Shown here: positions 46,232 to 56,014 of the stretch, piece by piece | How positions within the stretch are numbered: the stretch's first letter is position 1 | How the letters are laid out: the number at the start of each line of letters is the position of its first letter | From: an uncultured Aquimarina sp. | Lineage (GTDB): Bacteria > Bacteroidota > Bacteroidia > Flavobacteriales > Flavobacteriaceae | DNA: 64,000 nt | Direction of reading: 5' to 3' | Assembly (NCBI GenBank): GCA_947500505.1 | Contig: CANMSL010000001.1 | Span: forward strand, 744,001-808,000 | Notes under the pieces: model-generated | The model's input: only the letters and a program-made list of their open reading frames with translations | What the model was told of the DNA's origin: nothing | The model's database searches: none | Made by a program: the position numbers and the translations under genes

Positions 46232-47866
46232 ATGATTAAAAATTGTTGGTTCTTTCTTAGTTTTCTTTTTTGTGTGGTTACATTACAAGCACAAGATACC
46301 ATTCCCTCACCTGAAAATTCAGAAACGAAAGCTTCCAGAATTGTAACATTGGATAAAGAGCTAACGCTACAAAAAGATACCGTTCAGGTAATAGATACAA
46401 CTAAAGTCATCAGTGCAGTAGGTGAGCTGCAAACCACAACGTTTACAAAAACGAGCGTTAAAGACAGTGTGCTGTATTCAGTAAAGGATCATCCAAAAAT
46501 GGCAGAACTGGATTCTATTTGGAAACAAGAATTATATAATTCCAGTCTTTTTGATACCATTTATAAATCAGTAACAGAATTAGAATATGAACCTGTAGAG
46601 TATGTAGACCTCCCTACGGATACCCTAAAGGCAAGATTAGCAGAACTAAATGCGCGAACACCATTTAATGTGGAATATAACCCTTCGTTAGAAAGCGTGA
46701 TTAAAAATTACCTTAAAAATCGTCATGAGCACCTGGAAAGATTGATGGCGTTAAGTGAGTTTTATTTTCCATTATTCGAGCAGGAATTAGACAATCAGAA
46801 TATTCCATTAGAAATAAAATATCTGGCGATTGTAGAATCTGCACTAAAACCGAGAGCAAAATCCAGAGTAGGAGCTACGGGATTGTGGCAATTTATGTTT
46901 GGTACCGGAAAAATGTTTGGGTTAGAAGTAAGTTCTTATGTAGATGAGCGTATGGATCCGATTATGGCTACTCAGGCAGCCTGCAAGTATTTGGCAAGCC
47001 TGTATCGTGTATTCGGAGATTGGGATTTGGCACTGGCGTCCTACAATTCGGGACCCGGTAATGTAACCAAAGCCATCAGACGTAGCGGTGGATATACCAA
47101 CTATTGGAATATACGACATAACCTGCCGAGAGAGACAGCAGGATATTTACCCGCTTTTTTAGCAACCATGTATATTTTTGAATATGCCGAAGAGCACGGA
47201 TTTAAACCAAAAAGACCAGAGTTTGCATATTTCGAAACAGATACTATTAAAGTAAAACAAATGATCACACTGGATCAGGTTTCAGAAGTGATGGATATTA
47301 ATATAGAAGAGCTGCAGTTTTTAAACCCTTCATATAAACTTGATATCATTCCGCATATCAAAGATGAAAATTATGTGTTGCGCTTACCGCTGGATCAGGT
47401 AGGTAAGTTTGTAGCAAACGAAGATCAAATATATACCCTGGCGCAAGAAGAGTTCAATAAACGCGAAAAACCACTTCCTAAGTTTATTGAAGCTAACGAT
47501 AGAATTCGCTATCGTGTGCGCAGCGGCGATTACCTTGGAAAAATTGCCAGAAGATACGGGGTTCGTGTAAGCCAGATCAAAAGATGGAATGGATTACGCA
47601 GCAATAACCTTAGGATCGGACAACGATTAACCATTTATCCACGTCGCCCAGTAGTAGACAGACCGCAAAAGAAAGCACCTACTACAAAAGCGGTAGTAAC
47701 AACCAGTTCAGGAAATTCTGAAGTCTATACGGTAAAAGCTGGAGATACATTATGGAGTATTTCTCAAAAATTCAAAGGAGTTAGCATCGAAAACCTCAAA
47801 AGCTGGAATAATATCAGCGGAACCGGAATCAAACCCGGAATGAAGCTAAAAGTATCTAAATCATAA
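46232..47866 (+). CDS. lytic transglycosylase with SLT and two LysM domains (MltD-like)
   Basis: A 544-residue exported murein hydrolase. Signal peptide MIKNCWFFLSFLFCVVTLQAQ. After a linker of about 150 residues the SLT domain begins near 160: PLEIKYLAIVESALKPRAKS (catalytic glutamate in IVES), GATGLWQFMFGTGKMFGL, and DWDLALASYNSGPGNVTKAI. Two C-terminal LysM domains bind peptidoglycan: YRVRSGDYLGKIARRYGVRV (near 430) and YTVKAGDTLWSISQKFKG (near 498). The order is that of E. coli MltD. It follows pgk with its own leader. Confidence 0.93.
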   Translation: MIKNCWFFLSFLFCVVTLQAQDTIPSPENSETKASRIVTLDKELTLQKDTVQVIDTTKVISAVGELQTTTFTKTSVKDSVLYSVKDHPKMAELDSIWKQELYNSSLFDTIYKSVTELEYEPVEYVDLPTDTLKARLAELNARTPFNVEYNPSLESVIKNYLKNRHEHLERLMALSEFYFPLFEQELDNQNIPLEIKYLAIVESALKPRAKSRVGATGLWQFMFGTGKMFGLEVSSYVDERMDPIMATQAACKYLASLYRVFGDWDLALASYNSGPGNVTKAIRRSGGYTNYWNIRHNLPRETAGYLPAFLATMYIFEYAEEHGFKPKRPEFAYFETDTIKVKQMITLDQVSEVMDINIEELQFLNPSYKLDIIPHIKDENYVLRLPLDQVGKFVANEDQIYTLAQEEFNKREKPLPKFIEANDRIRYRVRSGDYLGKIARRYGVRVSQIKRWNGLRSNNLRIGQRLTIYPRRPVVDRPQKKAPTTKAVVTTSSGNSEVYTVKAGDTLWSISQKFKGVSIENLKSWNNISGTGIKPGMKLKVSKS

Positions 47867-48576
47867 CAAACCTTTCAGTAAAAAAACTTGTTTCTCGACT
47901 AATCATATATAGGTTCGACGTAAGAAAATTTACGTCAGTCAGCGTGTACCAATTTTATATTGGGATTGTACTTCGACAAGCTCAGCTGAGCGATCGAAGA
48001 CCTGCCTCGCCGGTCGGCCGACAAGTATTTTTAGTTAAAAAGCCGGATTATCTTAAGCGTGTGGAAGGATCGATACTCCGCCTGAGGCAGACGGGCGCTA
48101 ACGTTTCTCCAATCGTCTAGAGCGCTTCGAATTGGCTTAGGACAGGGGCAAAGTCGAGAGAACATTGAAAATCAATCAATCTGCCTGTATTGCATTTCGG
48201 AGGGCAGGTTTGACGGCTTCAGGTTAATCATACAATTATTCATACATCTTTGTTGTCATACTAGCGGAGGTCGGAATCCACTTTAAAAATAATTTTGCCC
48301 TAAGTTGTTTTACAAGTAATTTCCTGAAGCATTTAGATCATCACCACCCCATAAAATGATACTTACAATTTACAATTGGAACGGTTTATGATGTTATAAA
48401 AAGCAATATATCCGTTGTACGGACCATATTAATTTTTATATTAATCTATCCAAAGTATATTTGTAATATGAAATGAGTCATACAATTCGAATACCAATAT
48501 CGGAATAACTATTGTCAAATTGTACTTGCCTGCCTGCCGGCAGGTCTTACAAATAGAAAAACAGTAAAATAAACAG
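47867..48576. repeat. intergenic spacer with dispersed palindromic repeats
   Basis: No gene. TACTTCGACAAGCTCAGC at 47969-47986 recurs exactly at 49601-49618. CCGCCTGAGGCAGACGG (around 48079) and the palindrome CCTGCCGGCAGG (48533-48544) are of the GC-richer type scattered between genes in flavobacterial genomes. The base composition here is clearly higher in G+C than the surrounding genes. Confidence 0.7.
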
Positions 48577-49560
48577 ATGAAAAAACTTACACTTGCTTTT
48601 ATCGCTATACTATGTATACTAAGTTGCACTGAAAATAAAAAAAACACTTCTGAAAAAATAAATGGTTCACTGGCTCAATCTGTCGGTAAGATAAACGAAC
48701 TGGTTGTCGTTATGGACAATGATTTATGGACAGGAAGCATAGGTGATACCATACGTAGATATTTTGGAGCAGAAGTTCCCGGTCTACCACAAGAAGAACC
48801 TTTGTTTTCTATGAGGCAATTACCTCCTGATGCTTTTACAGGTATCACTAGAAGAAAGAGGTTATTTCTCAAAATAGAAAAAGGAGAAGAGTCCAAAGTA
48901 TACGTAGCCAATAATAAATATGCAACACCACAATTGGGATATGTAATTACCGGTAATGACGAAAACGAAATTATCCGATTGATTCAGGAAAAAGCTGAAG
49001 GCATGGTCACTAAATACAAAAAAGTAGAAACCAGAGAAAAGCAGTTTAGGATCAAAAAATCAGTAGAGTATATTCCGCAACTTAAAGAAAAAATGGGCAT
49101 CACCCTAAAAATACCTTCTGCTTATCGAATCGCCAAAGAAGAAGACAAGTTTTTCTGGTTGCGTAAAGACATTAAGAATGGAGATACTAATCTGATGATA
49201 TATGAACTTCCGCTGGGAAGCATACCAAAAGACTCTAACACTGTTGCCCGGATCATAGAGGTAAGAGATTCTGTAGGGCAATTAAAAATACCAACCAATT
49301 CCGGAAAGTTTATTACCGAAGAAGCCTACGCACCTTATTTATTCGAAACCTCCTTAGATGATAAATTTGCATTTGAGACCAAAGGAACCTGGGAGATCAA
49401 AGACCGCTATATGGCAGGCCCTTTTGTAAACTATGTGATCAATGATATCGAGAATAACAGACAATTAGTGATCGAAGGATTTGTACTGGCTCCATCCGTG
49501 AGAAAAAGAAACTACATCTTTGAGTTGGAAGCCATTATCAAAACGATAGAGTTTGAGTAA
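48577..49560 (+). CDS. DUF4837 family lipoprotein
   Basis: 327 residues; family function unknown. MKKLTLAFIAILCILSCTEN is a lipoprotein signal with lipobox ILSC. The mature protein begins with GKINELVVVMDNDLWTGSIGDTIRRYFG, the DUF4837 signature, and later has DKFFWLRKDIKNGDTNLMIYE and TKGTWEIKDRYMAGPFVNYV, all typical of the family. It is restricted to Bacteroidota as far as I know. It sits between two repeat-bearing spacers, so it is probably monocistronic. Confidence 0.88.
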   Translation: MKKLTLAFIAILCILSCTENKKNTSEKINGSLAQSVGKINELVVVMDNDLWTGSIGDTIRRYFGAEVPGLPQEEPLFSMRQLPPDAFTGITRRKRLFLKIEKGEESKVYVANNKYATPQLGYVITGNDENEIIRLIQEKAEGMVTKYKKVETREKQFRIKKSVEYIPQLKEKMGITLKIPSAYRIAKEEDKFFWLRKDIKNGDTNLMIYELPLGSIPKDSNTVARIIEVRDSVGQLKIPTNSGKFITEEAYAPYLFETSLDDKFAFETKGTWEIKDRYMAGPFVNYVINDIENNRQLVIEGFVLAPSVRKRNYIFELEAIIKTIEFE

Positions 49561-50141
49561 AAAAAATGTCAATTCGAGTGCTGCGACTTTAGGAGTAGTG
49601 TACTTCGACAAGCTCAGCAGAGCTATCGAGAATCGCTTTTTTGATTCAACGGCTTTCCTATTAGTAAACTATCTTGCCAGCAAATAGCTCTGCCGAAGTG
49701 TAAGATATTGTTATAATAACACATAAGCAACGTGAACTCGGATATTACAAAGCATAATTAAAAAATCGTCAATTCGAGTGTCCGCCTCAGGCGGATGTAT
49801 CGAAGACCAGTAAATTTTCAAGCAAGAACCTATTCTCGACCTATCCGCCTCTGCAAGAAGCTTAGGATAAACTAAAGGCTGGAATCTATTCCACACTAAC
49901 ATTTGATAATACTTGAACATTTTAACGTGTAAAAAAATACTTTAACAAAGAATATTTAGCACCCTTATTCATTCCATCGGGCTTGTTTTTAGTGTTTTGT
50001 TAATTTGCATAGATATAGACAATATCATCTATCTAGGTTATTTTTCATTATTTAAATCTGATTCCAAAAATAAACAGGTAACATTTTAACATTTCGGAAC
50101 ACTATTTGATAAGGATTTTATATTATTAAAACATTATCACT
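49561..50141. repeat. intergenic spacer with dispersed repeats
   Basis: No gene. GTCAATTCGAGTG occurs at 49568-49580 and again at 49768-49780, exactly 200 bp apart. TACTTCGACAAGCTCAGC (49601-49618) and TATCGAGAATCGCTTTTTTG (from 49624) follow the first copy; TCCGCCTCAGGCGGATGTATCGAAGACC-type sequence follows the second, with CCGCCTCAGGCGG a perfect palindrome. The last 200 bp are plain AT-rich leader. Confidence 0.7.
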
Positions 50142-52505
50142 TTGAAAGCATACACACTCTTTACACTTATTTTTTTGTATTCACTGACATCAATCGCACA
50201 AGATCAAACACAACTTTCTCCGGAAGAAGCAAATGCCAGATATTTTGAGATTCCCAGGGAAACTATATATGCACACCTTAATAAAAGTACCTATTTAAAA
50301 GGAGAAGAAATTTGGTTTAAAGGCTATGCATATGACAGAAAACACAATCTACCTTCAGAAACTACGGCTAATTTCAATGTAGAGTTGTTTAGTCATAATG
50401 GTGATGAAGTATATAGTGGATTACATCTGGGCTACCAAGGAAGCACCCAGGGCACAATAACGATTGATTCTACTTGGGCTAGTGGTGATTATTATTTACG
50501 GGTTTCTACCAACTGGATGAACAATTTTGTAGAGGATGATTCGTACGTACAAAAAATTATCATCGTAAACGAACGGGCGGAAAAAGCGGATACTACAAAG
50601 GCTACTAAATATGATTTCCAGCTGTTACCGGAAGGCGGGCACCTGGTTTTGGATACTGATAATACTATTGGTTTTAAGGTAACGAATGATGAGGGATATG
50701 GGATCATATTTGATAAAGGAAAAGTTACAGATAAGGAAGGAAACGAGATTACTACCTTTACTTCTAATCGTTTAGGTATCGGTAAATTTAGTTTTAAACC
50801 AGTACCAGGAAAGCAATACAAAGCGAGTATCACTCTGGATAGTGGACAGGAGGTTACAGCAGCCTTTCCTAAAATAGAACCTAAAGGAATTGCCGTAAGT
50901 ATGAATAACTTATTTGACGATAGGGTGTTGATAGAACTCAATACTAATACGAGTACACTCAATGACATTGTAAATAAAGAATATAATATTTTAGTTCATC
51001 AAAATGATCTTTCCAAAGTGATAGCAGTTACTTTTAAGGAAGGACAAACAAAAAAAGTTATTTCCTTAAAAAGAAATACCTTATATCCAGGGGTAAATAT
51101 GATCACACTTTTTGAGAACAACATACCAATTCTGGAACGTATTCTATTTAATAATGTTGGCATCCCAATCAGAAATGCAAAGGTAGCGCACCTGAATACT
51201 GTAAAAGATTCGCTGTTAATGAGCATTCAGTTACCTAAAAAAGACAGTGTTACTTATAATGTAAGTGTATCTGTATTGCCTGCAGAAACCAAATCATACG
51301 ATCATCAGGATAATATGATATCCGCGATGTTTCTAAAACCCTACTTAAAAGGCTTTATAGAGGATTCAAAATACTATTTCACTAATACAAACAGGGCAAA
51401 AGTGTATGATCTTGATTTATTGCTAATCACACAGGGATGGAGTAAATATAATTGGGATACTATATTTAAATATAAATCTGACATTTCATATGGCTTTGGC
51501 AATGGATTGACAATCAAAGGTAAACTGCAAAACCTAAGAGATAAAAACATTAAACAAGTATACGTACACCCTACAAAAAATAGCCCACCGAGGTTTATAG
51601 GTTTAGACAGTACAAACAGTTTTATTATAAATAATTATTATCCGGAAAAGAAAGAACCTTTACGAGTATCCGCAGTAAAAGCAAATGGTAAATTTATCAA
51701 AACCGCGATGTATTTGCAATTACAATCTAATAGATTTAAAAAGAGTTTTGAGACCACGGTTCCTTCTAAAGCCGACATAAGCAACACTATTACGAATACT
51801 ATTGAAATTCCGGACTATTTCTTTAACGACGAGACAGAATTATTGGATGAGGTGGTGATAAAAGGCAAACCGAAGTTTAGCGATGTATCAAGATTTATAA
51901 TTAAAAACTCTAGAAAAATTACAGTACATGACACTAAACAATATCACGGAATTTTAGATTATATAGCGGCTAAAGGAGGATATAGAGTATTTAATAACCC
52001 GGGTGAACCTGTACAAATCACACCACTAAGTAATGTCTCAATAATGTCTAATGGTGTAGATGTTTTTTTAGAAAATATGATATTACTCGATTTTGATATC
52101 TTGAAAAATTATACGACTGAAGATTTTGAGCGTATCTACATAAATAAACAAGGTTTAGGCGGCAGGGATCCAAGAAATCATGTGATACGGCTATACCGAA
52201 GGAAGACACCATTAAATAAGCCGGGTACAAATAAACAAAATAGCAATATATTCACAGAATACAGTTTTGATAAAGGTTTCGAGCCTGTAAAAATGTTTTA
52301 TAACCCTACATACACCAGTTTTTCGGATCCGTTTTTTGAATATTACGGCACGATTCATTGGGAACCGTATATATCATTTGATCAGGCTGGTACGGGTACT
52401 TTTAAAATACCGGATACAGGTACTCAAAACATAAAACTGTTTATAGAAGGAATGGGTAGTGACGGAAGTTTGATATCCAAAGTAGAAGTTTTAGAGCTGA
52501 ATTAG
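50142..52505 (+). CDS. exported MG2-like surface protein
   Basis: 787 residues, starting with TTG: MKAYTLFTLIFLYSLTSIAQ is a good signal peptide and no in-frame ATG precedes it. The N-terminal half begins IPRETIYAHLNKSTYLKGEEIWFKGYAYD, the macroglobulin-like (MG2) pattern found in many Bacteroidota surface proteins, with further Ig-like strands (SGDYYLRVSTNWM). Near residues 565-700 there is a region LLDEVVIKGKPKF followed by YIAAKGGYRV and FERIYINKQGLGG that recalls a TonB receptor plug, without a barrel after it. It is probably an outer-membrane or periplasmic protein; substrate unknown. Confidence 0.75.
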   Translation: MKAYTLFTLIFLYSLTSIAQDQTQLSPEEANARYFEIPRETIYAHLNKSTYLKGEEIWFKGYAYDRKHNLPSETTANFNVELFSHNGDEVYSGLHLGYQGSTQGTITIDSTWASGDYYLRVSTNWMNNFVEDDSYVQKIIIVNERAEKADTTKATKYDFQLLPEGGHLVLDTDNTIGFKVTNDEGYGIIFDKGKVTDKEGNEITTFTSNRLGIGKFSFKPVPGKQYKASITLDSGQEVTAAFPKIEPKGIAVSMNNLFDDRVLIELNTNTSTLNDIVNKEYNILVHQNDLSKVIAVTFKEGQTKKVISLKRNTLYPGVNMITLFENNIPILERILFNNVGIPIRNAKVAHLNTVKDSLLMSIQLPKKDSVTYNVSVSVLPAETKSYDHQDNMISAMFLKPYLKGFIEDSKYYFTNTNRAKVYDLDLLLITQGWSKYNWDTIFKYKSDISYGFGNGLTIKGKLQNLRDKNIKQVYVHPTKNSPPRFIGLDSTNSFIINNYYPEKKEPLRVSAVKANGKFIKTAMYLQLQSNRFKKSFETTVPSKADISNTITNTIEIPDYFFNDETELLDEVVIKGKPKFSDVSRFIIKNSRKITVHDTKQYHGILDYIAAKGGYRVFNNPGEPVQITPLSNVSIMSNGVDVFLENMILLDFDILKNYTTEDFERIYINKQGLGGRDPRNHVIRLYRRKTPLNKPGTNKQNSNIFTEYSFDKGFEPVKMFYNPTYTSFSDPFFEYYGTIHWEPYISFDQAGTGTFKIPDTGTQNIKLFIEGMGSDGSLISKVEVLELN

Positions 52506-52544
52506 ATTTTTATAATATATTTAGCGGTTCAAAAAATGTAACCA

Positions 52545-54671
52545 ATGAATATTGTTTCTTTTATATCGAAACAGCTTCCTGTTTCCGAAAAACAAATCGC
52601 TAAAACTATCGAATTACTGGATGATGGAGCTACGGTTCCATTTATTTCCAGGTATCGTAAAGAAATGACTGGCAATCTCGATGAGGTAGAAATCGGAGAG
52701 ATTGTCAAGCATAAAGCCGCTTTCGAAACATTGCAAAAAAGAAAAGAAAGTGTACTGGCATCCATAAAAGAGCAAGAAGCATTAACACCAGAATTACAAA
52801 AACGGATAGAACTCGCTCAATCACTAGCCGAAGTAGAAGATTTATATCTGCCCTATAAGAAAAAGCGTAAAACAAAAGCTTCGGTAGCAAAAGAACAGGG
52901 ACTAGAACCTCTGGCAAAAGTTATACTGCAGCAGCGGGAAGAAGAGCTTCTTTTTGTAGCATCTCAATATCTTAATGACATTATTATCAATGAAGAATTG
53001 GCCTTACAGGGAGCTAGAGATATCATTGCAGAATGGATCAATGAGGATGAGAAAGTAAGAAACAGATTGCGTAGGCTGTATCAGCGAAGAGCAACGATAT
53101 CGTCTGCCGTTGTAAAAACCAAAAAGGACGAAGAAGAAGCACAAAAATATCAACAATATTTTGAGTGGGAAGAACCATTGAATAAATGCCCGTCTCATCG
53201 ACTTTTAGCAATTTTAAGAGCAGAAAACGAGAAGATTGTACGTGTAAAAATCACAGTACCCGAAAATGATGCGTTAGATATCATTGATGATATCATGATC
53301 AAATCTAATGTGGAAGCATGTACAGATCAAATGTTTTTGGCAATTGCAGATGCATATAAAAGACTATTAGCCCCGGCAATCTCTACAGAAATACTTAATC
53401 AGGCCAAAGAAAAAGCAGACGATGATGCGATTAAGGTGTTTGCTCAAAACCTAAAGCAGCTGTTGTTAGCTTCTCCTTTAGGTCAAAAGCGAATTCTAGC
53501 ACTGGATCCGGGATTTAAATCCGGTTGTAAAGTGGTTTGTCTCGATAAACAAGGAGATCTGTTACATAACGAAAATATATACCCACATCCGCCACAGCGT
53601 GAAACTACCAATGCTATAAAAAAGATCAGATCTTTGGTAAATGCTTATAAAATTGAAGCTATCGCCATCGGTAACGGAACAGCCGCAAGAGAAACAGAAG
53701 CGTTTATTAAGAAAATCCCATTCGAATCTTCTATACAGGTATTTATGGTAAACGAAAGTGGTGCATCTGTATATTCAGCTTCTAAAATAGCAAGAGCAGA
53801 ATTCCCCAGTTATGATGTAACGGTTCGTGGTGCAGTCTCTATTGGTAGACGATTAGCAGATCCACTGGCAGAACTGGTAAAAATTGATCCTAAAGCAATT
53901 GGTGTTGGTCAATATCAACACGATGTGGATCAAACCAAATTAAAAAACGAATTGGATACAGTGGTTATGAGTTGTGTAAATAGTGTAGGGATTAATGTAA
54001 ATACTGCCAGTGCCCCACTGTTGAGTTATGTTTCCGGAATTGGAGAAAAGCTTGCAGAAAATATAGTGAATTATCGATCCGAAAATGGAGCCTTACAATC
54101 GAGAGAAGAGTTAAAAAAAGTGCCTCGCCTAGGAGGAAAAGCTTATGAGCAGGCGGCAGCGTTTTTAAGAATTACGGAACCTAAAAATCCATTGGATAAT
54201 TCTGCTGTACATCCCGAACGATATAAGTTGGTGTCCAGGATGGCAAAAGATGCAGGTGTTCTGCTACAGGAATTAATAGGAAACAAAACAGCAATCACTA
54301 AGATAAAGTTACAGGACTATATTTCTGAAGATGTAGGATTACCAACATTGACGGATATCGTAAAAGAATTAGAGAAACCTGGTGTGGATCCCAGAAAGAA
54401 AGTCACTATTTTCGAATTTGATCCTAATGTAAAAACGATTAATGACCTGAAGGCAGGAATGAAGTTGCCTGGAATTGTAAACAACATTACTAATTTTGGA
54501 TGTTTTGTGGATATCGGAATTAAAGAAAGTGGATTAATACATATATCAAAATTGGCTAACGAATATATCAGCGATGTAAATGCCGTAGTGCAGTTAAACC
54601 AGCATCTAATGGTGACTGTAATGAGCGTGGATCTACCCAGAAAAAGAATCCAATTGTCATTGATTGACTAA
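52545..54671 (+). CDS. Tex family S1 RNA-binding transcription accessory protein
   Basis: 708 residues, cytosolic nucleic-acid binding protein related to Tex/Spt6. The N-terminal helical Tex domain has KTIELLDDGATVPFISRYRKE (about 20-40). The YqgF-like RNase H fold starts at ILALDPGFKSGCKVVCLD near 320. Helix-hairpin-helix motifs follow (VNTASAPLLSYVSGIGEKLAENIV near 485). The S1 domain is at the C-terminus: GIVNNITNFGCFVDIGIKESGLIHIS. Length is a little short of E. coli YhgF but all domains are present. Confidence 0.95.
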   Translation: MNIVSFISKQLPVSEKQIAKTIELLDDGATVPFISRYRKEMTGNLDEVEIGEIVKHKAAFETLQKRKESVLASIKEQEALTPELQKRIELAQSLAEVEDLYLPYKKKRKTKASVAKEQGLEPLAKVILQQREEELLFVASQYLNDIIINEELALQGARDIIAEWINEDEKVRNRLRRLYQRRATISSAVVKTKKDEEEAQKYQQYFEWEEPLNKCPSHRLLAILRAENEKIVRVKITVPENDALDIIDDIMIKSNVEACTDQMFLAIADAYKRLLAPAISTEILNQAKEKADDDAIKVFAQNLKQLLLASPLGQKRILALDPGFKSGCKVVCLDKQGDLLHNENIYPHPPQRETTNAIKKIRSLVNAYKIEAIAIGNGTAARETEAFIKKIPFESSIQVFMVNESGASVYSASKIARAEFPSYDVTVRGAVSIGRRLADPLAELVKIDPKAIGVGQYQHDVDQTKLKNELDTVVMSCVNSVGINVNTASAPLLSYVSGIGEKLAENIVNYRSENGALQSREELKKVPRLGGKAYEQAAAFLRITEPKNPLDNSAVHPERYKLVSRMAKDAGVLLQELIGNKTAITKIKLQDYISEDVGLPTLTDIVKELEKPGVDPRKKVTIFEFDPNVKTINDLKAGMKLPGIVNNITNFGCFVDIGIKESGLIHISKLANEYISDVNAVVQLNQHLMVTVMSVDLPRKRIQLSLID

Positions 54672-54679
54672 AAACAAAA

Positions 54680-54708
54680 AAACCCATCTGCATTAGGCGG
54701 ATGGGTTT
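54680..54708. terminator. bidirectional terminator between tex and tatA
   Basis: AAACCCATCTGC and GCGGATGGGTTT form a 12-bp stem (one G-T pair) around ATTAG, with A and T tracts on either side. Confidence 0.8.
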
Positions 54709-54731
54709 TCTTTATGTTATAAAAGTTAAAA

Positions 54732-54923
54732 TTACTTTTTGTCTTCTATTTTATTAGGATCTTCATCTTCCTTAGTAGCGTCCTTAAACTCTTTGATCCC
54801 GCTTCCTAAACCTCTCATCAATTCAGGAATTTTACGACCACCAAATAATAGCAACACAACTACTACGATCAATACAATTGATGCCGGACCAGGGATAGCT
54901 AAAAATGTACTTAATGATATCAT
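54732..54923 (-). CDS. tatA: twin-arginine translocase subunit TatA/TatE
   Basis: A 63-residue pore-forming component of the Tat pathway, if the start is ATG 54923 ([20 protein letters not shown]); 54953 is an alternative that adds 10 residues. One membrane helix ([20 protein letters not shown]) leads into the FGG-K-PEL hinge, an amphipathic helix ([15 protein letters not shown]) and an acidic tail. No tatC is nearby in the window. It converges on tex. Confidence 0.92.
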   Translation of the reverse strand: MISLSTFLAIPGPASIVLIVVVVLLLFGGRKIPELMRGLGSGIKEFKDATKEDEDPNKIEDKK

Positions 54924-54941
54924 GATATTTAAATTAGAATA

Positions 54942-54949
54942 CAAAGTTA
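54942..54949 (-). promoter_or_regulatory. candidate -7 element for tatA
   Basis: TAACTTTG on the minus strand fits TAnnTTTG, 19 bp before the tatA start; no -33 TTG at the right distance. Confidence 0.4.
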
Positions 54950-55089
54950 ACAAGATTTAGGTAAAAAAGACATTTTTGTAGTGCTAAATACTCCTTTTAA
55001 GAGAATATTCACACCTGTTGGTAAGACTATTCACTTTTAAATAACGTTTTAATGTAGTATGTAGCATTTTTATCCCTAACGAGAATATG

Positions 55090-55097
55090 TATATTTG
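55090..55097 (+). promoter_or_regulatory. candidate -7 element for the M23 peptidase gene
   Basis: TATATTTG matches TAnnTTTG. It would start transcription near 55104 and so argues for the ATG at 55136 over the GTG at 55112. Confidence 0.45.
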
Positions 55098-55135
55098 CGT
55101 ATAAAACATAAGTGCCCCTGATAGTAGATCAATCT

Positions 55136-56005
55136 ATGGCTAAAAAGAAAAAAGAACCCAAAAGAATTACCAAAAAACTGCTGAACAAGTATCGGCTAGT
55201 AATTCTTAACGAAGATACTTTTGAAGAACGCATATCATTTAAGCTAACAAGACTAAATGTTTTTGTATTAGTAATGATTACTTCGATCGTATTGATTTCT
55301 TGTACAACGTTCTTAATTGCTTTTACACCATTAAGAGAATATATACCCGGATATTCTTCTACATCACTGAATCAAAAAGCAACCAGATTAGTTTCTACAG
55401 CAGATTCTTTAGAGACAGTTTTAACCGTTAATCAGAAATACTATAATTCTATAAAAAAAGTATTAACCGGAGATGTTAAAACGGTAGAATTTGATATCGA
55501 CTCTGCCTTACAATCGCAAAAATTAGATCCCGAGGAGGTAGATCTAAACCCTTCAGAACAGGATATACAACTTAGAGAAGAAGTTTTTAGAGAAGATAAA
55601 TACAGTTTGTTCGAAAGTGAAAAGTCTAGTACGGACTTTTCACTTTTTCCTCCGGTAAAAGGGAGTATAACAGATACTTATAATGTAAATGAAAGGCATT
55701 ATGCAATTGATATAGCGGTACCCAAAGATACACCGATCAAGGCGGCAGCTGCCGGGACTGTAATTTTTGCAGAATGGACCGCAGAAACAGGTCACGTAAT
55801 CATATTAGAACATGGAAATAGTCTGTTGACAGTCTATAAACATAATGCCTCCCTCACAAAACAACAAGGAGAGCTAGTGAAAGCTGGTGAGGTAATCGCC
55901 ACAGCAGGATCTACAGGAGAACTTTCGACAGGACCTCATTTACATTTTGAATTGTGGAGGGATGGATATCCTACAGATCCATCAAAATTTATTGATTTCG
56001 AATAA
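55136..56005 (+). CDS. M23 family metallopeptidase (LytM-type)
   Basis: A 289-residue peptidoglycan endopeptidase-type protein. Start at ATG 55136 (MAKKKKEPKRITKKLL). One membrane helix (about 40-62, VFVLVMITSIVLISCTTFLI) anchors a periplasmic linker and the C-terminal LytM domain: HYAIDIAVPKDTPIKAAAAG with the first zinc ligands (H and D), GHVIILEHGNSLLTVYKHN, and the last ligands in TGPHLHFELW. All zinc-binding residues (HxxxD and HxH) are present, so it should be active rather than an EnvC-like activator. The GH3-family gene follows after 9 bp. Confidence 0.92.
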   Translation: MAKKKKEPKRITKKLLNKYRLVILNEDTFEERISFKLTRLNVFVLVMITSIVLISCTTFLIAFTPLREYIPGYSSTSLNQKATRLVSTADSLETVLTVNQKYYNSIKKVLTGDVKTVEFDIDSALQSQKLDPEEVDLNPSEQDIQLREEVFREDKYSLFESEKSSTDFSLFPPVKGSITDTYNVNERHYAIDIAVPKDTPIKAAAAGTVIFAEWTAETGHVIILEHGNSLLTVYKHNASLTKQQGELVKAGEVIATAGSTGELSTGPHLHFELWRDGYPTDPSKFIDFE

Positions 56006-56014
56006 TATCATACA

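Noticed and set aside
48441..48647. Minus-strand frame between the lytic transglycosylase and DUF4837 genes
   Set aside because: It runs into the DUF4837 5' end and crosses a repeat palindrome; no sensible protein features.
49711..49920. Minus-strand frame in the spacer before the MG2-like gene
   Set aside because: It is read through the dispersed repeat units and has no recognisable domain.
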